DNA of 64,000 bases from Oryzias latipes (Eukaryota; Chordata; Actinopteri; Beloniformes; Adrianichthyidae). Below the pieces are notes generated by a model. That model was not told the origin of the DNA. It did no database searches and saw nothing but the letters and a program-made list of their open reading frames with translations. The stretch is from positions 17,052,494 to 17,116,493 of the forward strand of contig NC_019881.2 of NCBI RefSeq assembly GCF_002234675.1, given 5' to 3'. Every line of letters starts with the position of its first letter. The stretch's first letter is position 1. Both the position numbers and the translations under genes were made by a program. Of this stretch, positions 1 to 13,300 are shown in pieces.

Positions 1-1150
1 TTCGCTCCATTATGTGATCATCTGTTAGCCCCAGGCTCACTCAGCAAATCTAACACTAAGGGTTACCCAAAAAAAATCAAATGTTCCTTTGATTGCAGCT
101 TATTTAACAATTAAGCAGTTGTTAGTTAACAACACATGTTCAGATCTGTTTGGTATATCTACAGCCTGAAAGTTCAGTTTAGACATGTTTTTTAGCTTGA
201 AAAGTCAAACAAAAGCACATTTATTTTTCCTTAGCCAACAATCGCTAAAGTCACTTTCACTTAAACCTAACGAACAAGATTTTTTATATCACAAATTATT
301 TATTCCTTGACAGATTGCACTTGTAGGTGTCTGTTCATGCAAGAGCATAAATGTGCACTAAAGGAAACATTGGTTGCAGTGTCAAGAAGCTCTCCGCAAG
401 TGAATAGATTAGACTTTGCCGTCATCACTAGAAACTGGCACAGTCCTATTATTGCATGCTGGAAGGTCACTAATCCTGATGCTAGCTAGTTTCTGCAAAA
501 CAACTTGCTGGCCAACATGCAGCAAAATCTTCTCAGCTTAAGTCTGACCTCCCTCGCATAAAACCATTACCTCTTATGCCTGCAGGAAATGCCTTGTACT
601 TAAACGACGTCATGTTTGTTCTTGATACTTTACCAGTGTAGTGCTGACCAACGTGCTTCTAACCAAATGCTGGGACCTGACCTGTCCATCAAAACAAACC
701 CAAAGAAAAATGAAGTTACTGCAGACAAATATTCCCAATAGTTTCAGAAAGCCATCATCCAAACCCCGTTGTTGTAATTATTAAAGAACAAGAAAATGGT
801 TATTCACTAAAATGCTTAATGGACTGTCCATTTCTTGAGACACCATTAGCTTTACTTCAAAGTTGACAGGGGGATACTGTTTCTGCATTTGTATAATTTA
901 CATCACAGACTGCAAGGAATGTCTATACATTTTGACTTGCAGAGTAAATAATCCTCGTTACACTGTCAACAAAGGCACAAAATTAGTTTTGCCAAAGTTT
1001 GGCAAAAGACAAAGGATTTGTTGGATCAATCATACCATTATAGGAGGATAAGTGATGCATGTGGCACCGTTAAGTGGGCCATGTCTCAAGGACTGAAAAG
1101 GCTTAGCATCCTACACATCTCATTAGGCTATGACCCCTGATGGTGGAGAA
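1..1150. other. Non-coding flank upstream of kera
   Basis: AT-rich sequence with only short open frames that show no recognisable protein similarity and no convincing splice-site pairs. In vertebrates lumican and decorin lie beyond keratocan, so the neighbouring SLRP genes would be expected to the left of this window. No lumican- or decorin-like exon is visible here. Confidence 0.5.
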
Positions 1151-1154
1151 CCTG

Positions 1155-1194
1155 ATTGGTCGGGAGAAGATTTGATGTTGTCTGAAACGATTGG
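1155..1194 (+). promoter_or_regulatory. Paired inverted CCAAT boxes, putative kera promoter
   Basis: Two ATTGG (inverted CCAAT) motifs, at 1155-1159 and 1190-1194, lie 130-170 bases before a strong splice donor at 1325/1326. A loose TATA-like stretch follows near 1225. The spacing suits a core promoter for the non-coding first exon expected of keratocan. Assignment rests on motif spacing and gene order only. Confidence 0.35.
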
Positions 1195-1224
1195 CTGGCA
1201 CATGCTGAATGAAACGACAGGTAG

Positions 1225-1325
1225 TACAAATACGGGGAGGTGAGACTTGCATCTTTGTCATTTGAGACCACACTTGGATGTTGTTCTGAGAAGGTTGTTG
1301 CACGGAGAAGTTTGAAAATACAAAG
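1225..1325 (+). other. kera: Putative non-coding exon 1 of kera
   Basis: The stretch ends in a strong donor (AAG|GTAAGAA) at 1325/1326. The kera coding exon is preceded by a pyrimidine-rich acceptor ending at 2406 and 18 bases of 5' UTR (2407-2424), so an upstream non-coding exon must exist. SLRP genes of this class commonly begin with one. This is the best candidate within reach, but the start point is a guess. Confidence 0.35.
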
Positions 1326-2216
1326 GTAAGAATGACTGCCAAAATGTTGGTTAGCTTTCATGTTTTAATTTTGTAGGGCAATTTTAGACAATTGTTCATT
1401 TCTGTCATCCAATGTGTCCTTTAAAAACTCAGTGAGTTTGGTTTTGGTCCCATTCTCGTGTTTGAGTTTGCACCCCTAAAGCTCAACAATTTCGGCATCT
1501 GTAAATTTGAGGCACATCTCGGAGAAGATGATCCAGCCAGGTCTTTGAAGTGCTCTAATCTATGGGAAACCATGGCTTCCTCAAAATAAGTTCCAGACAA
1601 ACATGGATCGCATCAGGAATTTAAACCAGCACCAGATGGCAGCTGGGAGAACTGAAGTGGCAGCTGAAAAGATAGATAGACACCAGGCTGGGTTTTTAAG
1701 CATCTTTGGTCCATCAGGTTTATTGGATCCCTCCAAACATTACTCGTCTCAAACTCAGTATTTGGCCTTTTGCACAGATTTGAAACAAAAGGGATCTGAC
1801 AATCATGTTGCAGTTACAGCTTTCAGAGCAGTGTGAATCTAACGTGTTAACTTTTCAAGTCTAAACTCTAGGGTTGGCTTGATGCAATGAAATCAGCTTT
1901 AAAGTCTTTGACAGGCAACATAATGATGGAAGAAGACAACCACAGTCTGATGACTTTGTAAAATGACGATGGCATTCGCATTAGACGATGTAGTGTAGAG
2001 GGTGAATTGCATTCAGGTATATTGTAACTGATATGTTCATCAATGACTTTTTAATTACGTAAACGCGTAATTGCCATACGTTTGATTTTATTCAATATCG
2101 GATGCTTTACCAAGCCTGTAAGGTAAACTATATCAGACATCCGTACTTTAAAAAAAAAAGGTCATTTCATCCAATGTTTTGTGAATCACTAAATATACCT
2201 CAAAGGGATTTAAAGA

Positions 2217-2325
2217 CCCCTGCCACAGGCTGGCAAACTGTCCTGGGTGAACCCCGCCTTTGCCCAACAGCAGCAGGGATAGGCTCCAGCAACCCTGTGA
2301 CCTCAGAAGGGATTAAGCGAGTTTG
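2217..2325 (+). repeat. L2-like LINE 3' tail fragment
   Basis: Contains the typical teleost L2/REX-type tail wording: a CTGTCCTGGGTGAACCCCGCC-like block, then GGGATAGGCTCCAGCAACCC, then a GTGACC...AAGCG end. It lies in the putative first intron of kera, just upstream of the coding exon. Confidence 0.6.
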
Positions 2326-2424
2326 ACATTTGGTTGGATTTAAAGACTTGATCTATGTTCTTCTGACAGTCTTTTTTTTTAAAATCTTTCATTCTTTTCT
2401 TTACAGTACAGGCTGAGCTGTGAA

Positions 2425-3555
2425 ATGGCCAGACTCCAGAACCTTCTTTGCATTGTATGTCTGTTGGGGCTTGCTGCCACCCAGGACATGCCTTATGAGG
2501 AACTTGCTGCCCAGATTCAAGCCTGCCCTAAGGAGTGTCGCTGCCCCCCAAATTTTCCCCGGGCTGTCTACTGTGACAATAAAGGCCTGAAGAATCTTCC
2601 CAAAATCCCACCGTACACTTGGTACCTTTACCTTCAGAACAATCTAATTGAAGCCCTGTCATCGAATGCTCTGCAGAACGCAACGCAGCTGCGTTGGATC
2701 AATCTAAACCGCAACAAAATCACAAGTGAAGGAGTGGGGGATGTTCTGAGCTCAATGACAAACCTGGCTCACCTGTACATGGATGACAACCTGCTGTCTT
2801 CAGTGCCATCTCCCCTGCCAGCCAGCTTGGAGCACCTCCGTCTGTCCCGCAATCGAATCTCTAAAATCCCAGCCGGTGTCTTTGTTGGTCTGGAGAAGCT
2901 TAGCCTCCTGGACCTCCAAGGAAATAAACTGATGGACGATGCAGTGACTGAAGTGAGCCTGAAAGGTCTCAACAGCCTAGTACAAATCAATTTGGCCAAA
3001 AACCAGCTTAGCAAAATGCCTCTTGGATTACCACCCAGCACTACGCAGCTTTACCTTGATGGCAACAACATTGACAAAATCCCAGCAGGTTATTTTAAGG
3101 GTCTACCCAAGATGGCATTTCTGAGGCTTAACAACAACAAACTTGGTAGCAGTGGATTCCCCAAAGATGTTTTCAATCGCTCAAGCATTTTGGACTTGCA
3201 GCTGTCCTATAATCAGCTGACCGAGGTTCCCCTCATTTCCTCAGGCCTTGAGCACCTTCACCTCGACCACAACAAGATCACATGTAAGACCTGCTAATGT
3301 TTTGAAAAATGGAGTGGCATTTCTTTTGAGCACAGAAAATTTTAGAAGTGAATGGTCTAAAAATATTTGTCCTTTTTGTTTTCAGACGTCAATGGCTCCA
3401 AAATCTGTCCTGTTTCCGTCGATGCGGTGGATGACTCGCTCAATGAAAGCGTGCCTCAGCTACGTTACCTGCGACTGGATGGCAATGAGATTAATCCTCC
3501 AATTCCCAGGGATGTCATCACATGCTTTCGTTTCCTCAGGTCGATTGTTATTTAA
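2425..3555 (+). CDS. kera: Keratocan, class II small leucine-rich proteoglycan
   Basis: Two coding exons, 2425..3283 and 3386..3555, give 342 aa, close to the about 352 aa of mammalian keratocan. Keratocan is a secreted keratan-sulfate proteoglycan that organises corneal collagen fibrils. Residues 1-19 form a signal peptide. The N-terminal cysteine cluster has spacing C-X3-C-X-C-X9-C, the class II SLRP signature, followed by about ten leucine-rich repeats. N-glycosylation sequons include NAT, NRS, NGS and NES, candidate keratan-sulfate sites. The second exon carries the C-terminal ear-repeat cysteine pair and the segment LRYLRLDGNEINPPIP, nearly identical to keratocan and unlike lumican. The split codon (T|AC, Tyr) joins cleanly. 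The start is the first ATG after a 5' UTR acceptor at 2406. It lies beside epyc on the same strand, as in other vertebrates. Confidence 0.95.
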
Positions 3556-4190
3556 ACTGGTGATGATCAGAACGCTGCTTACTGAAAACAATAACTCGGA
3601 TGCAGATGTTGTAAATGAAACTTGGGAAATGATTCATGCTCACCGGTTTGTTTGGAAACATATCCTTTAGAGTGGAGATTCCGTTGAAGGAAAATGAGCA
3701 ACTACACTGAACGCTTCAATTGTGGCAATCTGTTGGCTGTTGTTTGTGCCTTATGTGGATGTAAACATCTGCATGTGGAGGTCCTACACCGCAATTTATT
3801 CAAATATATCAAAACTGCATGGATTACCGTGAGAACATGTTGTTTTTGATTGTGAATAGCTTTGAAAACTCAATGTTGTTTTTGAGTTTGAGCGAGCCAA
3901 AGCTTTAGTGCATAGGCAAATGCTTTTGTTTTCTTTGACCTCTTTATACTTGTAGGCTTGAATTCAAATGACTGTTTTTAGGTTTGTGTTGTTTACTTAC
4001 AGAATTTTCTTCTCAAATGTTTATGTAAACTGTAAGTAATTATTCATGTTTAACAGTGGCAGAAATAGGTTGATTCATGTGAACATTCATGGCCAACATT
4101 CCTTAAAGTTTTCTATACAGAATGTGAATACTTGTTTTTAAAAAATGCCAATACACTTTTAAAATGATCTGTTTTTCTGAATAAACTGCA
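3556..4190 (+). terminator. kera: kera 3' UTR with poly(A) signal
   Basis: AT-rich 3' UTR without reading frames of interest. An AATAAA hexamer lies at 4180-4185 and a second AAATAAA near 4220. Either would give a 3' UTR of about 0.65 kb. Choice between them is not possible from sequence alone. Confidence 0.5.
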
Positions 4191-4558
4191 CAAATTAACT
4201 GTATTTCAACCTGTATTTCAAATAAATTAAACTCCTTAGAATAAACATTTGTATTTGTTCCTTTGAGTGTTTTTGTCTTTAAAAAGATTATAGTACTTCT
4301 CAAATTCAAGATTTTATTAAAAAATGTATTTATAGTCATTGCTGTAATTAGATTTATTTTATACATTCAAATAAAAACCCATTATTTATCCCTCAATGCA
4401 GATATGTCCTTATTGCAACATTATATAGTTTACATTTACTATATAGATTTAGTCAAAAAGTGAACAATCGAGTGGGACAGGTTAAAATTTGTTTTGAGTC
4501 CATGGACCCACCCATATGCCAATCCAAAAAATAAGCCCATCACTATGCACAAAATTAA

Positions 4559-4715
4559 GGGATGGATGGATGGATGGATGGATGGATGGATGGATTGAAT
4601 TCCTTCCACCTGAACATTCCAAATCCCTTTAAGGGTGAAAGGGCTGCTGGAGCCAACCCCCCATGTTGGCAAAGATGGGATACCCTCTGGACAGGGCATC
4701 AGCCTGTAGCAGGGC
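4559..4715 (-). repeat. GGAT minisatellite joined to an L2-like LINE tail
   Basis: Eight tandem GGAT units (about 4559-4595) abut a stretch that reads on the minus strand as an L2-like 3' tail (CCTGTCCAGAGGGTATCCC, then GGTTGGCTCCAGCAGCCC). ATCC tandem units are a common 3' terminus for teleost L2 LINEs, so array and tail are probably one insertion. It lies between kera and epyc. Confidence 0.65.
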
Positions 4716-5267
4716 AAAATAAGAAAATTTGTCATATAAAATAAAAGCATATTTTTTTTATAAGGCAATATAAATGTATCTTTAGTGTAAGGTCCAACTA
4801 TTAAATTGTGGAAGTGAAAACCAGCCTCTATTGGACAGTTGAGGAATTGCAACAGTTGATAGGGATGCAGGGTTTGTGAATGGAAAGTGGTTACAATCCA
4901 TTTGTCATTTTATTCCTCCAAACCTGCACAAGCATTAAAAATTGATGTTTTGAGTCATGCATTACAAAGATTTATTTTATTTCATATGCTCTAGATCCAA
5001 AATAAGACATGTCAGGCCAGATGTGTAAAAGCATTGAAATCTGTCCTCAAGTGAAAGTTATGATGCATTGACCAGTGTAGTCAAATATCTCTTTGCATTG
5101 AACCCAATTCAAATGAGTTTGAAAAACGTCAAACACTTTAATACTCTCGAATATTTTACAATAAATTGTGCCTGTACAGTAAGTACTTCACAACAATACT
5201 AGATTATTTTTCATTTGTAAAATAAGTTTTAAAAAAAGAAAAAAAAAGTTGTTGTAAAAAATTTGTA

Positions 5268-5470
5268 GATCTTGATAGATATATAAAAGACTTGGTGTCA
5301 TTCAATTCCAGCCAGGTATGACAGCAAGTCTTGCATATATGGGAATAGAGCAGTAAAATAAAAAGCCTGAAGCAAGACTCACTAAGTTTTCACCACTTTA
5401 ACATTTCACACTAAGCCTCCTCCAACTGTAGGTGGTGGACTTGCGCTAGTAAACAGCAGAAAAAGAAGAA
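5268..5470 (+). repeat. Dispersed repeat family K, copy 1
   Basis: Carries the block TATAAAAGACTTGGTGTCAT followed by GGAATAGAGC and an 'AACATTTCACACTAAG' block. The same blocks recur in the same order near 10,980-11,100, and in part near 22,455 and 61,840. A non-coding interspersed element; superfamily not recognised. Confidence 0.55.
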
Positions 5471-6499
5471 GCCCATCCCTGCTTGTCCAGTGTGAGCACC
5501 ATGGGGTAAACTCGTGGTCATGAATACGCATCACATCCCCGGTGTGCTTGTAGATTGAGAATTTCACATTATTAAAGTTGTGGAGCCCATCAGACTTTTA
5601 ATCATAATGGGGATTTATCCCACTTTAGAATTTCTGATAAACTTCCAGTCTTTACATTTAAAGGGCTCAAAAAATTGAGTATTTTCAAGCAGTGTACAAT
5701 GGGCTCTGTGGTGTATCATGTCCATCCATCAGTGTCTGAAGAACCGATATTTTGAGCTTGATTTCTTTTGTTTCTTTGCCTTTTCAGAATGTACACAGCA
5801 GAACAAAAGCTCTGGATGGAGCCCCCGGCTTATGCTGCAGGTGCAGACTGATTTCCGGCATGATCACCTTATCCTTTGCTTCTCAGTCATCAGAAGGTTT
5901 AGAGTTACCTTGAAATGAGGGAATTAGAAAGGTGGGCAGGTTGAGACAAAATTTGAGCCAAGTAAACCTCATGTGCTTCCTGTGTGTGAGTGTTCAGCCA
6001 CTTTTGTTTCAGAAGTGAAAGTCTAACTCTGTTTGAAGCATTTCTTTGAAATAAAACCTGGACTTTTGCAAACTACAAGAAAAATCAACTTGCATTGGGT
6101 TTCTTTGACTTTAAACTTTCTTTGGCTTTTTTATCAACTCTGGTACAAATCTCACTTGACTAATCCCAGATTTGCAGCTTTAGCACATCTTTGCTCAAGT
6201 GGCAGCGCAAAGAGAAAATTTGCTTCATTCCGAAAAAGACTCCTTCCTTCAAACCAGAACTTCCTCTCAGCACCATGCTAACAGGGGCTCCTGACAGAGC
6301 TCTCATTGTGTACAAAGGCCCCCATAGATCCCCCCCATACATGAAAGCAACACATGCCAAAGTTTCACCTCAGGAAAAGGACAAGTATTTCAGTCAGATT
6401 TGACTCTTAAAAAAACAAAGGAAATGCTTGTAAAGGATTAAAAGTGAGTGTGCCCTTGGGGAGGCCATTGCTCTGTTTCTTTTTGTGTTCGACATGAAA

Positions 6500-6529
6500 T
6501 GTGTGTGTGTGTGTGTGTGTGTGTGTGTT
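6500..6529 (+). repeat. (TG)n microsatellite
   Basis: About fifteen TG units. The cysteine/valine-rich open frames across it are simple-repeat artefacts. Confidence 0.9.
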
Positions 6530-6759
6530 GCGCCCGTGTGCATGCGGGTGTACGGTCTGGGGTGGGTGCATTCAGAGTGACCAAAAGCAATCTGCTCTGG
6601 TCCAATCAGCCTCAGTGCCTACCTTCACACATACGCGGCGGGGCACTCAGGTCTGTCAGGGAGCACAGACCTACACATACACACACCTAGACACTTGTCG
6701 CATTCACATACAAACACGCACCTTTTCACACATTTCACACCCTCCCATTTTAAGGCACC

Positions 6760-6849
6760 CTGTGCGACCTCTCACCATTGGCCAAGACCCGGAGCCCTCA
6801 GCATCTCCATCACGGCTGAAGGGACCATTCGGGAAAGCAGGAGTCTGGG
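6760..6849 (+). other. epyc: Possible non-coding exon 1 of epyc
   Basis: The segment ends in an excellent donor (TGGG|GTAAGTG at 6849/6850) and has an ATTGG (inverted CCAAT) motif near 6777. The epyc coding start at 10349 follows a possible acceptor near 10340, and vertebrate epiphycan has a non-coding first exon. This is the best-looking donor between kera and epyc, but no transcript evidence is available. Confidence 0.25.
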
Positions 6850-9800
6850 GTAAGTGTTCTTTGTGCAATGTTCACTGGTTCTCAGGCATGGAGGATTAGC
6901 CAGGTGCATGACTAGCTGCTACTGTTCAGGGCTTTAACAGGAGGTCTTACACTAATTGGTAGGTTCAGCAGATGATTTATTTTAACTCCCATGTCTGCTT
7001 CATAAGTTATCCCAAAAAACTACACGTCTTTTTTGGTAATAATTTATTGCAAGTAATTTAATAATTTTCTGCATATATGTGTCAGATGTTAAACAGGTGT
7101 TAAGTAACGCCAGTCTTTTATTCTTCATTAACTTCTTTAGACCCATCTAATATTTAAAACTAACCCTCATCTATGAAGTCATAGGACCACAGTTAAGCAA
7201 AATTGACTACTGTGATATGACCCAAAATGTGATTTCTAAAATGTGTGGATGCCAGGTCTTAAGAAGTTAAAGAAATCCAGGCTATTAAGCAAAAATCTTC
7301 CTGTTGCTATCATCAGATGGTAACATTTAAGCTGTTTATGTCTTCTCACCTGCCAGTTTGGACCATTTTTAGTTAAGTGTCAGAGTGTTCTGCAACCTGC
7401 AGATATACCACGGATACTGGAAGTCAAGAATGTCAGTGTGAAGCCAAACGTAATACGGTGGTAGTCTGGATGTGAGGGTCTACACATAAAAGCACACCTG
7501 TGTTCTGTCTGTGGTCTAATCCTTTCAGTTCGACTGGTCTCAGTGACTCCTGTCAGAAAAGATCGTTGTCAGAATGCCACTAAAAAAAAGGTTTGGTCTC
7601 TGTCATGCTCCTGTCCTCCTGTCATCCAGGTTGTAGTCGTGACCTAAAAATCTGGAAAGGTGTTTCTCTGCTTGTTTGTTCAGTTTATTTTTTTCCCTCA
7701 TCTCAAAATAGAAGCCGAGGTCTCTCAGCTTTCTCTCTATGAAAGATAGGCTTGTTAATACAAAGTGTGCATCTGTGAGAAGACTGCATCTTTCCAAGTA
7801 CGTGTGTGAATGTGGACGTGTGTGTGTGAGAACACTGACGTTGCTGAATGAAGCTGCAGCAGCAGCTCGCTGCCATCCTGTCCACAAACCTCGGTGGAAT
7901 TTAGAGTTTGACTGCTGAGACGGGCAGCAGCCGGGCCTCATAAAGGCCCTCTGTACAGGCCAGGGGTCGGGTTAGCTAAGAAACCAGGCTCTCTTTCTCA
8001 CTCACAACGTTCCTCGCTTGCTCCACCTAACCCTGAGGGCCAACATCTTGTGTGCATCTCCCCGTTCAACGTACTCTTCCTTTCTTCTCATCTTTCCTTG
8101 CCCCTCCGTTTCTCTGTCTTGGCCCAGTGGGCTCTCCTTTCATTTTACTTTGCTTTTTTAGGGGGTTCAGATATCTCAAGTAATCTGCTGCACCTGCTAC
8201 AGGTGTACTTTTGTTATATAATGTTTCAAGATGATTACACCAAGACTAGTGTCTACATGCCAAACAGTACAGGCATTTACCTTTTTCATGTGGCTCCCTA
8301 TTATCATGAGGTTTATGCAGATAAGAAAGGAAACAATAGTGCAAACAGGAGCCTGTCAGTCAAGACTGACTCACAGGTAAAAATGTAACATTTAGAATCA
8401 AGAAGAATTGTCTGGACGCATTTCAGGTTCACAGCCAAGAACTTCTCTGACAATTTCTTGTTATTCGTTTTCTTTTTTCCTCACAATTGTAATTTGAATT
8501 TTAGAAATAAATATATGTAAAAATACATATTTTATGTCTTGGCCAAATTGTCATTTTTCTTGAATCCAGTTGTCGCATGGGACTCTGTGTCTGAAAGTAA
8601 ACAGAAATTTGAATATTTAAAAGTCCTGGAAGCAGCTTCTCTTTAATTACTCTGGTTGTCATGGTAACACGTCCCTCCCACTACGGATGTGTTATCTATT
8701 CCTTATTAAAAAAGATACTGCATGATCAAATTAAAAACGAATCTTTCTATAACAAACAAAATGGCAAGAAGTGGATACAAGATAAATAGATGTGCAAAAT
8801 GAATGCAACAAAAAAGACTAAATTAAGCCATTTGAAATTGAGGATGGGAAAGATTTTCCAATAACATTGACTAGTTTAAAGAATATTTTTGTACGTAAAA
8901 CTCAATATTTTAGAAAAGACAAAAAACAAAATAACAAATTTTTGGATGAGACAACCTTCAAAAACACTTAGAAAATGTAGAAAATTTGACTTCAAAGATG
9001 GAATCAACAAGATTATTTTGATTTCAAAGTAAATGAAATATTGATATGAATTGATATTAAAGTTGATGTGACACCATTTGGTAGAAACTTCAACAATGAC
9101 ATTGACATGATGAGAATACATTTGAAAATGTCAAAATCTTGAGCTAAGTTTTAGAGCTTTTTCATTCTTTCCAGTCCCTTTTTGGGCTGTTGTTTGTGTA
9201 GATGTGTATATGGGTACCGGTATATCTGTGGATGTGTGTGTGTACATGTATGTACTATATGCAGTTCAATTGTATTTGTTCATTTGTTACTTTACTTTAT
9301 CCATGCTCAAAATGAAAGATTTTAGATGGAAACATTGTTGTCTTTTACTTGGTGGTGGTAACACGTTTTAGAGATTGCTGGAGTGAAAAAAGGGCTAAGA
9401 AATTCATAAAGATGTAAGAATTTGGACAGTGGCTGTATCTGCTTACACTAAAACATCTATGTGCACAAAATGCAGACAGCACGCATCAGAAAATTAATAA
9501 AAATCCTACATCAGAAGAGGATAAGAAGTGGTTGAAGACGCTTAAGTCCATTAGTGGGTTCTAAAACATTAGAGAATGAAGTATGTCTGGTCAATACTGA
9601 AACAAAGGATCCAAACCAGTTTGGCATATGTATCAAAATATTATTTTCATTTTACTTATCTAATTGATTTGGATGTTACTAAAATTCTTAAATTTAATCT
9701 GAAATGTTTCATCTTGGCCTTGTGATGGACTGGACTGACCAGGGTGCACCCACCATCACCCAAAGGCATTTGGGATAGGCTCCTGACCATTTTAAAGAAA

Positions 9801-10348
9801 ACCTTATTTTTCCTCAATTTTTAAATTTAGATCCCTATGAACAGTTAGGGCTGTTATAGAGGAAAACGGTTTTTCTCAGTAAAGTCTGTTTAATGCTAAC
9901 GCGAGACAAAATGCAACAATCCTAGCAACTACTTACATTACTGTATACAATACATACTTGTGCTAAACACGAGGAGCATTTTTTTCTGCATTCTTATTAA
10001 GCAAAGGTATCTGCATCCTGGAACAGTCGGAGCTTCTGGCAATGAGAATACATGGTCTGTTGTATTTCAATGCATAAGCTGTCTGCACCTGTAATGAGTT
10101 CAATGACCTTAATGACCCAAAGTCATCAGTTTATTAGTTTGAAGCAATATGGAGGGGGACTGTGCCAAAACTCTGGACTATTATGAAGCAAAAAAAGTCC
10201 TTAAAGAAAAATACTTTTTTTTTAGGCTGTAAGTTGTTAACCCAAAGTGTGTTCAAGCTGTTTTGATAAATTTTTAGTTTAGAGTTCTGTCTTTAATAGT
10301 AGAAAGACTTTTTATGTAACTCATCTTCTGTCTTTGTGAAGGTGGACT
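6850..10348 (+). other. kera-epyc spacer or epyc 5' intron, no gene seen
   Basis: About 3.5 kb of AT-rich sequence. It holds an L2-like fragment near 9,715-9,786 and short TG-rich stretches around 9,220-9,245. No open frame here resembles a known protein. Confidence 0.5.
9715..9786 (+). repeat. L2-like LINE tail fragment
   Basis: The wording GATGGACTGGACTGACCAGG followed by TTTGGGATAGGCTCCTGACC matches the teleost L2 3' tail also seen at 2217-2325, with more divergence. Confidence 0.5.
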
Positions 10349-13300
10349 ATGAGGATGTTTGTGAGGCTCGTACTTGGACTCTTCGTCCTCAAAGCAGCAG
10401 TGGCCAGCCCCAGATTTTCCCGACAAGCAAACCTGGACATTTATGACGATGCCAACTATGATGAGGAACTAAACAATGTTGAAAGTGAGGATACCTATGA
10501 CTACGAAGATGGACTGACGATTGATGAACCTGAGGTAGGAAAATGTGTGGTTCCACAAAAAAGGAAATTTTTTTTACCAAGCTTTATGCTTCAATATAGA
10601 TAGGTCTGTTTGGATTAATATACAACACAATGTAAGTGCAAAGCTCATTGCTAGCATTATGATGTAAGTGCTTAAGATGAGGAAAAAAATGTAATGCTAC
10701 GTTGACAATGGGCTCAGAAACATGTGTTTGAATGACCGCTTCCAATGAAAAGTCTATGTAAAAGCGCGCATTTGCATGTTTTGAGCCTCTGCATTGGTAC
10801 ACAAGTTAAGGTCATTTGCGAGCTCTGTGTAGAATTAGATGCTGCGCTGAAAGTTAGACCAATTGAACTTTGACCAATCAGGAACTCAGATTTGTTGTGT
10901 CCTTAACAAAACACGGAAGTAGGAACAGTTGGAAAATTTGATCATTAATGAGAAATGAATTATTGCAGTTTGTGCCCGACGGGTATTATATGACACCAAG
11001 TCTATAATATATCGGAATAGAGCTGTGAAATAAAGCCCTTGAGCAAAATTCATGAGATTTCCACTGTTTCGACATTTCACACCAAGACTCTTCGGACTGT
11101 AGGTACTTGCACTGGTATCGGGTAGCAACAGACCTGTGTGAACCCATATGCTAAAAGTGAGTTCAAAAACCTACGTTAATCACGTTCTTGAATGTGCCAT
11201 ACATGCCTGGTGTGTACATAGCATTAGACTTGGAGGGTTAGAAATCAATATCCATATTTTCTAGAGTATATGCTATAAAAGTCATGAAATTGCCTATCTG
11301 CATCTCATCTGTAGATCCTCCTCAAATAACACGTATATGCATCCGAGCTACTCAAATTTTTTTAATTAAAATTCATTAAAGGGCTTACGTTTTGACAACA
11401 TTTTTCAAAGAAGATAGTAGTAGATACTGCTTTGATAGTTGGAGTGATAGCTATAGCAAAAAGTGTACACAGCTCTGTTACTTTGAAGACTTGAGGAGAA
11501 AGAAGCTCCTGTTGAAGGGCTACTTTCTTGGCGGTGCATGCACGCATGCGGCTGTGCATGGTGCCCTCAAATCCACAATGGTTAAATATGCATGTAGCAG
11601 CAGGATACCATGCAAAACCAATGTACACTGGCATCTCCAGCAGGCAAGACACTGGTTAATTCACAAAACTTCACCAAAATACACAAAGTATGACTTTACT
11701 CTTGGTTGAAAACTGAAGTCGCTGGGTTCACTGAGGAAACTGCTGATAGTGAAAGAGCTGACTTTTGGGACATTAACTGTTTATGTCCTGCAGGAGTCCT
11801 GGATTACAAGGACCATGTTTTTGCAATTCTTCTCTCTTACTGTGCCTTAGAGTGAACATTTTGCCCCAGACTCAAAATCCACCAAAATTGGGTTTTGTTG
11901 GGTTTGGTTAAAATGAAATTTTGACACGTGGGACCAAAATGTGGGGCCAAAATATTTCAAAATCAAGTAATGAGACCAAAACACACTAATTAGGGATATC
12001 CAAAGGAAGTTTTCAAGCTATGGAATGGCCACAGGACCTCACAATATGGCAAAAAAGAAATCTGTGCGCACAATCTTCACAAAATTTCACACAGATGTCG
12101 CCAACATAAGTCTATAACTACAACCAAAGTTTTGCTGACCTTTGACCTCTGGAAGAGGTAATCTTGACTTTTCCAGAAATATCACCTGTAAGCCCACCTA
12201 CAAATTCCGAGTCCTCATACAAATTTCAATCTATCACCTCACAACTTCTCGAGCATCATTTGAAAGTTACTTGGGAAGAAAAAGTTGGTTTTAGAAGTTG
12301 TACATTTTGAACGACGTTGGCGTGGCGAGCTTACAGAGGTGGCGTTTCACTGTTGCTCTCACATTTTCACCATGTTGTGAAAATGTAACGCACAAATCCC
12401 CACCTCATGCTCAATGAAACAATATAATATACAAGATGGAAATATTAGGGGATGTGGGCGTGGTCAACAAAAAACCTCTGTTGCCAAGGATATCCAAAAG
12501 CATACTTTTCCAGATTCTTCTGAAAATTACATAGACCTGTTTGTCACCCCAGGCGACTAAAACATAAAATAGTTGCTATAGAGGTAGTTCAAACAGAAAA
12601 GCCCCCATTTTGAAAATACTCACCTCACTAAAGAGTGAGGTCAAATGGGGGCTGCAACTTTTTTTTAATAATTACCTCTTTTTTTATTTATTTCACATTT
12701 TCCTCCTTATGTATTACTTTTTTACAATATATTGACTTCATAATGAGCCCCTAATTCAGAAATAATAAACGAAAACTGGCAGATTCATGCACATGTGCAA
12801 AATTCCTAATGCCAGATGTCCAATCTTCATAAAGTTTTAACAAGTTTATAAAATCTGACGGCCACAAAAAAGCAGACGAGTCTGTCTGTTAGTCTGGTTT
12901 GTCTTGTTGCTAGGATTCCAATAACTAGCTTCAGTTGTAATCAAAACTAAATTATGATTCCAAAAAAATTGTGTTCTTTTGCTTTTCAATTAATTCTTGT
13001 TGGTTTAATCCATTTTTTTCCATAGGTTTTCAATTGAAGTGCATACCAATGCTAATTATTTGTGACAAGCCTGCAGGGGATTAAGTCTGGTTTTCACCAA
13101 ATTTCTTGTAACCAATCGAGGAAATTACATGAAGTGTGGTCAATTTGACAGCAGGCAAAATATCTGCAAAGGCTTTTCACTTGGCTGCCTTTGAGTCCGC
13201 AGCTTAAGTTGAACCTGATGTGGGCTGCACTCATTTCACGCTCTTATGTAAAACCTGACCGCTGATCCAGTGCAGATAAAGCATATGTCCAAGTCAGGAA

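Noticed and set aside
6448-6899. Cys/Val- and Thr/His-rich open frames
   Set aside because: Produced by the (TG)n microsatellite and nearby CA-rich sequence; no protein similarity.
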